Source of the DNA: Rhizophagus sp. LPA8_4_AMF
Lineage: Eukaryota; Glomeromycota; Glomeromycetes; Glomerales; Glomeraceae
Direction of reading: 5' to 3'
Assembly: GCA_021464525.1 (NCBI GenBank)
Contig: JADRCO010001069.1
Span: forward strand, 1-22,850
DNA: 22,850 nt
Shown one piece after another: positions 1 through 8,253 of the stretch. The stretch's first letter is position 1; every line of letters starts with the position of its first letter. The position numbers were made by a program, and so were the translations under genes. Under the pieces are notes generated by a model. That model was not told the origin of the DNA. It searched no databases and saw only the letters and a program-made list of their open reading frames with translations.

Positions 1-15
1 ACCAGATCTTTACCA

Positions 16-86
16 GTCCTAAATCAGGACCTAAAGATCTGCAGACCTGGTCCTAGGACCTGGTCTTTAGGTCCGGGACCTAGGAC
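16..86. repeat. GC-rich imperfect palindrome at the window edge
   Basis: Bases 16-37 pair with 64-86 as an imperfect inverted repeat; the inner part (acctaaaga against tctttaggt) is perfect. The loop holds another 12-bp perfect palindrome, ggtcctaggacc, at 49-60. The segment is clearly richer in G+C than its surroundings. A near-copy of the left flank (tttaccagtcctaaatcagg, from 9) recurs just right of the palindrome at 87-106. It resembles a transposon end or a foldback element, but the left side is cut by the window edge, so the class cannot be set. Confidence 0.6.
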
Positions 87-548
87 TTTACCATCCCTAA
101 TCCAGATGGACTGGAGCGAATTGAAGGGGTATATAGACAAGAAGTTTTAAAAGTAGAACCTAAAAATACACAAGGTAGAAGAGCAACGGGAGTTATTAGA
201 ACAAAATTAAAAGACTATAATGAACAAAGGAGAGTAGAAAAAAGAACTAGAACTACAAGTCAACCTCATGAATCTACACGAAATGTAATAGCTGAAAATT
301 CACAACTAAATTTAGGTGAACTATCTACAGATCACCTACCTAATACAGATGAGCCACAATCCAAACGAAAAAAAATAACAGGTACCAAGCATCGAACTAC
401 CAAGGATGAAATGGAAATACTTTCTGCATTGAAAGTACATAAAAATAAACTCTCAGACGATGCTATTTCTTCTGTTTGTGAGCATTTATCAGAGGTTTGG
501 ACAATAAAAAAAGTAAGAGATTGGTGGAATTATCATAAAGATAAATGA
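84..548 (+). CDS. 3' end of a protein with a homeodomain-like C-terminus (partial, transposon-associated?)
   Basis: An open frame runs from after a stop at 81-83 to the TGA at 546-548, about 154 codons with no obvious start. A possible splice acceptor (ccag) ends at 105, so the coding part may begin at 106. The first two thirds are polar and basic, with a SKRKK patch. The last 55 residues look like three helices ending in KKVRDWWNYHK, which lines up with the homeodomain recognition helix (V-x-x-W-F-x-N-x-R), except that the Asn is replaced by Tyr. The start of the gene lies outside the window or is lost. The adjoining palindrome suggests a mobile-element origin. I do not recognise the family; the homeodomain-like reading is inferred from the helix 3 pattern alone. 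Confidence 0.5.
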   Translation, partial: DFTIPNPDGLERIEGVYRQEVLKVEPKNTQGRRATGVIRTKLKDYNEQRRVEKRTRTTSQPHESTRNVIAENSQLNLGELSTDHLPNTDEPQSKRKKITGTKHRTTKDEMEILSALKVHKNKLSDDAISSVCEHLSEVWTIKKVRDWWNYHKDK

Positions 549-1440
549 AATGTATATACATATTACAAGACTAATAAAATATTAAAAATACACCTTTTGT
601 GTTGTTAAATTAAGAACTGTTTACGTAATAAAATAAAAATGCCATTTATTACAAAATTTATAAATTTAACTCCTTTCATAAAGTAAGTATTTTGATTCTG
701 CTTAAAGAATTACACATATATTGAGGTTTAAAGTAATATTTAATTGTGATGTAAACTTGCATTTGGTAGTTAAAGCCAAAAATAATAGGAAAAGTTAGTT
801 TAATAAGAGTTTTTTATATAAATATTGTATTGTAAAAAGAAGCATTTAAATGTGTATACAAAGCACTAGAAAATAAAAGTTCATTAAAGTTTGTGAATTC
901 GTTGCTTAAAAAAAATTCACTTTGTGTTAAACCATTATTTTTTGCATTTATCATTACACCAATTTTCTTAATTAATGATCATCACCTGATTTGACATGTC
1001 CGCTGATTGATATGATTTTTGATTGTGGTGCATTATTTTTGATGATCACTGTACATAATTAATTACGAATTATATAATTATTTACGTATTTTGAATTACA
1101 AATTACGTTTTTGGCTGATGATTTACCAGGCCATATATACTCTAGATATTTGCTTCTATTGCATTTGTCCCTGAAATGTCTATATGGGTGTACTTGATTT
1201 GGTTCAAGAATCAGCTATACTAATACTCAGAAATAGGATATAATACAAGATATTTACTTAGTGTAGTAATAATTGGAAACACTCTGCAATGTAACTGTAT
1301 AGTACAAGGAGAAGGTTATATTAGTATTATGAGACTAAGGATGGTAGTGATAGGCAAAAATACCTTTGTTGGTAGTCTGTCATCACTTAATCCAGCTAAT
1401 AGCCAATGCATCAGGTAAACTATAAAAAAAAATATGATAA
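549..1440. other. AT-rich intergenic stretch, no gene seen
   Basis: No frame with protein-like composition or plausible exons was found on either strand. The stretch 1120-1400 is less AT-rich and less repetitive than its surroundings and could be a decayed sequence, but neither strand gives a readable protein. Confidence 0.5.
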
Positions 1441-1449
1441 ACATATTAA

Positions 1450-1850
1450 ACACCTTTGCTTTATTCTTTTCACCTTATTTTATTTCCTTTTTCTTTCATT
1501 CTCTTTTTTATTCTTCCCTTTGTTTTTAATTTTATTCCCTTCCTTTTCTATTTTCTTTATTTTCTTCTTTTTCATTATTTTCCTTTTTTTTTTATTCTTT
1601 CCTTTATTTTAATTTCATTCCATTTTCACCATTCTTTCCTTTTACTTTTAATCTTAATCATTTTTTTATTTTATCATCATTTTCATTCTTCTTTTAATTT
1701 TAATTGTTTCCCTTCATTGTTTATTCCCTTTCAATTTTAATTATTCCTCTTTTTTTCCATTATTCTTTTCTTTTCATTATTCTCATTTTTCTTCATTCAC
1801 TTCATTTTCTTTCTATATTTATCATCTGCTTTATTATCATATTTCACTTT
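1450..1850 (+). repeat. Polypyrimidine (T/C) low-complexity tract
   Basis: About 400 bp made almost only of T and C on the plus strand, with scattered A, in units like tttcctttttctttcatt. Short open frames here encode only Phe/Leu/Ser/Ile runs and are artefacts of composition. Confidence 0.85.
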
Positions 1851-1859
1851 GCATCTTGT

Positions 1860-2160
1860 GTATTATTATTATAAGGTAAATATAGAATATATAAGGTTAA
1901 TTTTGTTATTATGTTAGTAATTTTCTTGTAATTTAGGTGAACTTATATTAATAAAGCTTTATTAGTATATAAGTATACATTTTAAGGACTTACTTTAAAC
2001 TTTAAAATTGAGTGTATAGTATAAATAAATTGTTATTAGAATTTTTTATTTAAATTTTAAAAGTTACGTTATGAAATAAATTTACCAAAATTCACCCCCA
2101 GTAAAATTTATCTCTGATAAGCATTAAAATCATCCTTATTTTAATTATTTATTACAGGAT
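1860..2160. other. AT-rich intergenic spacer between the two low-complexity tracts
   Basis: No coding frame, RNA gene or distinct repeat is visible; composition is mixed A/T without the strand bias of the flanking tracts. Confidence 0.5.
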
Positions 2161-2179
2161 TGATAATAGATAAATAAAT

Positions 2180-2750
2180 AGAAAAAAAGGAATAAAATAA
2201 AGAAAAATCTCAATTAAAGAAAAACCAATTAAAAAGAAAAGAAATCCCAACCAAAATCCAGAAAAAAATCTAAGAAACTAACCAAAATTTAAGAAAAAAT
2301 TCAAGTTCAAAGATTCCAAGAAAAAAATATAAGAGAAAATCCAGAAAAAAATCCAAAGAAATACAATGAGAAACTCATAAGTAAAACTCAAAAAATAATA
2401 TAAAAAGAAACCTAAGAAAAAACACAAGAAATCTAGAAAGAAATTCAAAATATCTGAAAAGAATATAAACATAAATTTAAGAAAAGTTCAACCAGGAAAT
2501 CTAAAAAGAAATCTGAAAAGAAACCTGACCCAAAAAAAAGAAAAAGGACTAATAGTAGTTGTAAAGAAAATAGATTTTTAAAATTCTAAAAAAAGCTGAA
2601 ATTTACTATCTATTAAGGCACATATCAAAGAATCTAAAAAAAAAGAAGAAAATAAGCAATTAATAAGAGATAAACATAAATTAATAAATCTAAAAAACCC
2701 ACTACATTAAAAGGTCAAAAGTTCAAAATGTTAATGGTAAAAGAAGAGAA
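2180..2750 (+). repeat. Polypurine (A/G) low-complexity tract
   Basis: About 570 bp dominated by A with G and occasional C on the plus strand. Loosely repeated units such as agaaaaaaatccaa and aagaaatctaaaaag occur about every 10-15 bp. All plus frames are interrupted. Its strand bias is opposite to that of the pyrimidine tract at 1450-1850. Confidence 0.8.
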
Positions 2751-3300
2751 GAAGACTGGCAACACTGTGATAAACAAATAAATAATTTGTAAAACATTAT
2801 TTGATTGGGTTTATATTATAGAGTAAAAATCACCTGGATGAGTGATAAATTTTCTCATAGATTAAATCACTCTAGTTAAATCATCTTGAGTTAAAATTAG
2901 TCTTATACTTATAATATTTATCAAATTTTATAATTTGACAAATTGTAAAAAGTTATTAATAGTAAAAGTATTTTAAATAATCATCCAATTTTAATAAAAT
3001 TTAATATACAATCATTTTAAGATTATAAAATAGTATGTAAAATTTGAGGATATGTTATTTATTAAATTATCAAAAATATTTAAAGTTTTATAATATACAA
3101 CTTAAGAAAAATTATGTTAATATAAATATAAAAAATCATTATTTATTAATAATTATGAAACTCTTAGAAAATGTAACATTTCCACTGACTGATATTATAA
3201 AATATATTTTTTTTTTACTTTTAATTATAATTATATTTGAGTTTATCATTACAAATTTACAATTCTATAGGTCAGTTATTAATAATGCAATATAATTCAT
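2751..3300. other. AT-rich intergenic spacer, no gene seen
   Basis: Very AT-rich. A short open frame of 83 codons around 3044-3295 has no recognisable motif and a composition expected of AT-rich noncoding DNA. Confidence 0.5.
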
Positions 3301-3302
3301 TT

Positions 3303-3357
3303 GCGTCATAATGTCAACATAATCTCTAGTTCACGTGTTCACATGATTTATATATAA
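3303..3357 (+). promoter_or_regulatory. Candidate promoter of the Hrp1-like gene: CRE-like site, E-box and TATA-like run
   Basis: GCGTCAT at 3303-3309 resembles a bZIP (CRE/ATF) site. CACGTG at 3332-3337 is a canonical bHLH E-box. An AT run (tatatataaa) follows at about 3348-3357. The cluster lies 330-380 bp before the ATG at 3685, so a long 5' leader or a second start site is implied. Function is inferred from motifs only. Confidence 0.35.
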
Positions 3358-3684
3358 ATTCATTTTCTTCAATTTACGTCAATACTACAAAGATTTGGCG
3401 CAGTGTTATAATTTACGTATTAGTAATTTACAATGTTTTCTTACACAAATAAAAACTGTGTTACAGAGGAGTTGTAATTAATAACCTTTTGTCCCAGTTT
3501 TCAGCCCGCTCTTATTGAAAATATATATATAGTAAGTTACTAATGGGTAGTTTTTACATAGAAATACATTTTTTTAACAGTCAAATATATTTATAAACAT
3601 CAGGCCTTTACAGTGAAGGAGTTTACTATTCGAGCTAAAAGATCAATCGTAAAAAACCAATTATTAAGCAACAAATAGTTCACA

Positions 3685-4532
3685 ATGGCAGCCGACAGTT
3701 CGTCATCTCGCCAATCATCAGATTCTAAACAAGATGGAAGATCAGTTCAAGAAACTGATGTGATGATCAAAAAAGAAGAAAACAATAAAGCATCAACACA
3801 CGAAGAAGGGTAAAGTATCATCACTTTGATAATATTCTTTGCAATTTTCTTTTAGTTGGAAACTTTTAGATTGCAATTTTGTGGAGTTTTCCCCTCTTTT
3901 TTTTCGTATCTTTTTATTTTGTCTTGCTCGAAACCTACGATCCAGGAATATTCTTCATGATGCACTTCTATGATTTCTAATATAAGGAAAGAAAATCGAA
4001 AGAAGGCAAACTCTGGAGAGGCTTTTAATATTCAAACTTACACATAGTTATACACAAAAAAATTATAATTATTAGCCTTGAGGAAGGAAATTGCCTGTAC
4101 AAATCATAAAATAGAGAAATATAATACAAAGAAATCAGGATTACAATTTTATGATGTAGCATGGAAAGAGAGGGAGAGGGAGAAATATAAAATTTTCGAA
4201 GATACTATAATATAATATTTTTTTTTGTGGTTAGGTTTATTTTTATTTCTTTAGAGCATTGCAGATAAATTACAACTAATAGGTTTCTCTTTTTCCCCAA
4301 TACTTTTTTTTTTACACTATTTATATATATAAATTATTATCTATATATATCGAATACATCTATCTATCTATCTATCTATCAACTGTATTCCTTTACCATA
4401 AATCGTTCACATTGAATACTGTAGAAAGATGTTCATAGGAGGTCTTAATTGGGAAACAACCGATGGTAAGATTCTTGTATTTTAGTCTTACCGTAGCCTT
4501 CTTTACAATTTATTTTATTTCCTATGCGTTGT

Positions 4533-4567
<35 letters not shown>

Positions 4568-6406
4568 CTCTTTATATATATTTAATATGAAAGATGCTAG
4601 TCGACAATCTGTCGTTAGTTAAAAAATTTTTCTCATCGTCGATTCATATATTTATTAAAGAGACAATTAAACATAAGAGATATTCTATAGGATACAATTT
4701 TATTGAGAGAAATTGGTCATTTATTATTTTATCTTTGGATTTTGCGAAATTCAATGGAAAGTTGATTAGCTTGAGCATCATTTTCAAGAACTCTGAGTGG
4801 ATCATCTTTAATCCGAATTATTTTCTTTTCATTGAATATTTCAATATTTATTATTCAATTTTGAATAAAATATTTATTATTAAATACTTTCAACGATTTA
4901 TTCATCTATCTTTTTATTTTTCTTTTTTTAATACCAAATCAATTCCCTATGGTTAAATAAATTAAATTAATATTAGAGAGCCTTAAATCATACTTTTCAC
5001 AATACGGTGAAGTAACGGATTGTATAGTTATGAGAGATCCGAATACAGGGAGATCTCGTGGTTTTGGTTTTCTCACATTTGTAGATCCTTCCATTGTCAA
5101 TACCGTATTGGTGAAAGAACATCAATTGGATGGGAAAATTGTAAGTAGGAATATTATAAATCACAAAATTTTCATAGTATTACGAAATTAAGGAAAACCT
5201 TGATATTGCCGATTTTCATGTTTGTGAATAAAAATAATTTATGGAAATCAATATTAACATATAGATTGATCCCAAACGAGCCATTCCACGTGAAGAACAA
5301 GAAAAAACCGAAAAAATCTTTGTAGGAGGTATTGCGCCGGAAGTATCTGAAGAAGAATTTAAAGAATATTTCCTTCAATTTGGAAATGTCATTGATGCGA
5401 CCTTGATGGTTGATCGTGATACTGGTAGACCTCGTGGTTTTGGGTTTATCACCTTTGATTCTTCTGAACCAGTTGAGAAGGCTATGGGTAGAAACGACTT
5501 GGAAATTCAAAATAAACCGGTAAATTGATTCTATTTTATTGTAATTTTATTTGTACTTAATTAATCATTTCAATTTTAATATTATAGGTTGAAGTGAAGC
5601 GTGCAATGCCTAAACACAAATCACAAAGGATTAATATTTATCAAGGAAATTACGGATCATCGTCTCCAGCATCAGCCGCGGCTGCTATGTCTGGTTTATC
5701 CTCTTCAGCTAGCTCAGCTAGTAGCAGATATAGTTCCCCATATGGAATGTCCGGTGTTGGGAAAGATGGGAGTTCCGGGGGATATTCTGGTCTTGGCAGT
5801 TACAATCCTAGTTCATATTCGGGCTATGGTGGATACGGCCAATATCCCAATTATAATTATCCAAGTTCTTATCCTAGCGGGTATGCTCAATATAATGCTA
5901 TGAATGCTTATTATTCTTCAAGGTAATATTTGATTGTAAATTAGAAATTAATTAATTATTATTAATATATTGTTTATTTTATCATATATATTTTTATTTT
6001 AAAAACATTTAGTAGGTATGGTGGTTATAATAGTCAATATGGAGGTAGTAGTAGCAGTTACGGAGGTTCTGGAAGTCGTGGAGGATCTTACAGCCAATGG
6101 TATGGAAGAGAAAGCGGCTATGGTTCAGGCGGTCCATCATCCGGGAGTGGATCAGCAATGGGTGGACCAAGTTCTAGCAGTCGATTGGGTGCATATCGAC
6201 ACTCTCCCAGCCGGGATGAAAGTAATTATAGAGATCATCACCACCACCATCCGGCTTCTCCTATGTATGGTCGTGGCGGCAACAGTTCTCGCAGTGGACC
6301 TACTCGGTCCTCTTATTCTAGTTCCATGAATAATAGTGGTTCGGGTGGTGCATTGTACAGTAGCCACCAAGTACGCGGACAACATAACTACCATCCTTAT
6401 CGGTAA
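3685..6406 (+). CDS. HRP1: Hrp1-like hnRNP, two RRMs plus Gly/Ser/Tyr-rich tail (six exons, 437 aa)
   Basis: Exons 3685-3809, 4425-4465, 4977-5140, 5265-5519, 5588-5922 and 6013-6406 join in frame. After a polar N-terminus, RRM1 has RNP2 KMFIGGLNW (residues 43-51) and RNP1 RGFGFLTF (83-90). The linker IDPKRAIPREEQEKT (111-125) is the Hrp1 signature. RRM2 has KIFVGGI (127-133) and RGFGFITF (167-174). From about residue 200 the chain is Ser/Gly/Tyr/Pro-rich with YGGYG-type repeats and a short His run, typical of a prion-like hnRNP tail. In yeast, Hrp1 binds the UA-rich efficiency element for mRNA 3'-end cleavage and shuttles between nucleus and cytoplasm. Introns 1 and 2 (615 and 511 nt) are much longer than the rest and carry microsatellites. 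Musashi and DAZAP1 are more distant alternatives because they lack this linker. Confidence 0.9.
4163..4186 (+). repeat. Purine-rich GA/GGGA low-complexity run in intron 1
   Basis: Short ggaaagagagggaga-type purine run inside the first intron of the Hrp1-like gene. Confidence 0.6.
4358..4380 (+). repeat. (CTAT)n microsatellite in intron 1
   Basis: About five and a half tandem tetranucleotide units, 45 bp before the intron 1 acceptor of the Hrp1-like gene. Confidence 0.9.
4535..4570 (+). repeat. (TC)n microsatellite in intron 2
   Basis: About 18 dinucleotide units with one interruption (tctcgctc), starting 70 bp after the donor of intron 2. A long open frame that follows inside this intron (4594-4956) has no domain and is judged noncoding. 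Confidence 0.9.
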
Positions 6407-6956
6407 AACTACCGTTATCTGCCTAATAAGTTGTTCCAAAGCTAAAGAACTGAGTGAAAATCTATTTGTATTGAACAATTTTTTTTTATGCCCTGATTCT
6501 CATGCAATGTATTCTTTTGGGCGATCAGTCAAAATATTGTGGATACTTTGGTACAACTTTGTTTATCATCCTTTATATTTTTTTTTTTTTTACTATTAGA
6601 ATTTGTATAGGTTCTATATATTAATATAAAAATCCTAAAATTTGATAGAATCTCATACTTTATTTTTGTTTGATTAATTTTAAAAGAATTTAGCATAATT
6701 TAGTATTTGTTTTATTATTTACATGATATAAGCAACTATTATTTTTCCAGATATATTTCATTCCTAAGAAAAATTTATTATACATATATATATAATACTC
6801 ATTGATAAAAGAACGTGATTTATATAATTTAAAAGTAAATAAAAATTAATGTTCATATATAATTAACTTATTTAAATAATTCTTAACCAGATTTTGATTT
6901 TAGTTTTTTTAACTATAAAATATTCCCAACTTTCGTATTTAAAGGAAATATTAATC
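6407..6956 (+). other. 3' untranslated region and AT-rich intergenic spacer
   Basis: The first 150 bp or so are mixed in composition and probably form the 3' UTR of the Hrp1-like gene. They are followed by a T run at about 6577-6590 and then AT-rich spacer. No further exon that keeps frame was seen. Confidence 0.5.
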
Positions 6957-7775
6957 ATGTCTTCAAATTCTAAAGTAGTCGCCCCAGAACATGTATCTTT
7001 TAGATATTTTAAGTTAGTCGACTTTGAAAAAGTTTGCCATCAGCAGATTTTTAAGCTTCCATCCGAGATCTTAACTCCTGAAGTATTAGCTAAAAAATCA
7101 ATTAAAGCGGGTATCAAGACAAAAGCTGTTAGAACTTCTTCACGTATTCCGAAGCCTAAGAAAACTGACGAAGTTAACATTGAAGAAGGTTCTCGAATGT
7201 TTAAAAAGACAAGTAATGTATAAGGCGAAAATTTATATTGAGATCTTGTCAATTCTATGGTGAAGAGACGAATTTTATAAAAATCAAAGGTTCTTCAATT
7301 GTGGCGCAACACAGGTCGGTTAAAAGGACTTATACAGATAACGCAGACAGTGCCGCGACTCTTGCTTGGAAAGCACCCAACTTTCCTCGAAAGAAGAAAA
7401 AAACAATTCATTTAAATGAACAACAAATTCGTGCACTTCCGAGTATGTGAAATGTATTGATCAAACACATTATTTGTATCTATGAATACTCAAATTAATT
7501 TAAATTTTCTAGAACAAACCAATCTTTTTGCGAATTATAACGGTCGTGCGTTTATCGAAAACCCTTTTATGAGACAATCTACTCCGTCAGTACTTATTCA
7601 AGGCGCATACAAATTAAATGCAGAAGAGATTGAAAAATCATTCATTCAAACTTGCTTTAGGTTAATTATCTTTTTTTAAATATATATATTTATTTAATTA
7701 ATTTAATAACGTAATAATTGTTAATTTTATAGACGTCAAACTGAGCCCAAGGTTGAAAAATCAACTGAAAAATAA
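6957..7775 (+). CDS. Unrecognised basic protein (four exons, 207 aa)
   Basis: Model: exons 6957-7212, 7266-7442, 7513-7660 and 7733-7775. Introns 2 and 3 are convincing: GTATGT donor with ttctag acceptor, and GTTAAT with ttatag, both phase-preserving. Intron 1 is less sure. It is 53 nt with donor GTAATG and acceptor gaag; an alternative is 7218-7267, which gives nearly the same protein. Without it the frame ends at 7221-7223. The protein is basic, with Ser/Pro/Lys segments (RTSSRIPKPKK near residue 60; PRKKKKT in exon 2) and a better ordered C-terminal part (FIENPF, then a helix around NAEEIEKSFIQ). No signal peptide, membrane segment or known domain was recognised. A nuclear or chromatin role would fit the basic patches but is only a guess. 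An AATAAA follows at the stop. Confidence 0.6.
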
Positions 7776-8047
7776 ATAAATTTATCGGATGGTTTAACTA
7801 ATCCTTTATTTATTTATTTTTAGTGCATGAAAGTCAACGAGTCACAAACTTCCTTTCTTCCAGAAATAATTTCGCAAAATTAATTTACAAACATTAATTT
7901 CTTGAATTTTTTTTTCATTATTACTTATTACGCATATTTAATACAATCAAGATTCCTTTCATTTGTAAATAAAATGCACATGATATATCGCATGAACTCA
8001 ACCCGGATAACTCATTTGATTTGATGATTCAATTACTAACTATATGA
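7776..8047. other. Intergenic spacer before the NELF-A-like gene
   Basis: AT-rich; holds the presumed 3' UTR of the preceding gene and upstream sequence of the next. No coding frame seen. Confidence 0.5.
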
Positions 8048-8119
8048 TCACGTGAATTTGTTTTGAAGAAAGACCAAAAACTGCTATTTCACATTCCAGC
8101 TACACACGTATGTATAAAA
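8048..8119 (+). promoter_or_regulatory. Promoter of the NELF-A-like gene: palindromic E-box and TATA box
   Basis: TCACGTGA at 8048-8055 is a perfect 8-bp palindrome containing the bHLH core CACGTG. TATAAAA at 8113-8119 is a strong TATA box 135 bp before the ATG at 8254, which would place transcription start near 8145. The sequence from about 8130 to 8250 is notably less AT-rich, as expected for a transcribed leader. Confidence 0.55.
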
Positions 8120-8253
8120 TAGTAGATTCTTCTCCACCCAACTTGGGATCGTGCACTGATCATTCAGTTCGGTTTCACGAACAAAGACTTGTCCGTAACG
8201 CTACTGTGAAAGTTGTAACTTTTAACCACTGAAGCACTTATAAACTTTTATAA

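Noticed and set aside
960-1075. Possible inverted repeat around tgatcatcacc and gatgatcac
   Set aside because: The arms do not align in the same order, so no real stem forms.
1120-1400. Possible decayed gene in the less AT-rich stretch
   Set aside because: No frame on either strand stays open or gives a recognisable protein fragment.
1406-1740. Two overlapping open frames in the pyrimidine tract
   Set aside because: They encode only Phe/Leu/Ser/Ile runs produced by the T/C bias.
2278-2472. Minus-strand 64-codon frame in the purine tract
   Set aside because: Phe/Leu-rich artefact of the low-complexity sequence.
3044-3295. 83-codon frame before the Hrp1-like promoter
   Set aside because: No motif, AT-driven codon content, and it ends where the promoter begins.
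4594-4956. 120-codon open frame inside intron 2 of the Hrp1-like gene
   Set aside because: It lies fully within a well-supported intron, has Phe/Ile/Tyr-rich composition typical of AT-rich noncoding DNA, and shows no domain.
5172-5510. Minus-strand frame opposite Hrp1 exon 4
   Set aside because: Antisense shadow of the RRM2-coding exon.
6018-6478. Several open frames on both strands over the Gly/Ser-rich exon
   Set aside because: Shadows of the repetitive final exon; only the frame continuing from exon 5 joins correctly.
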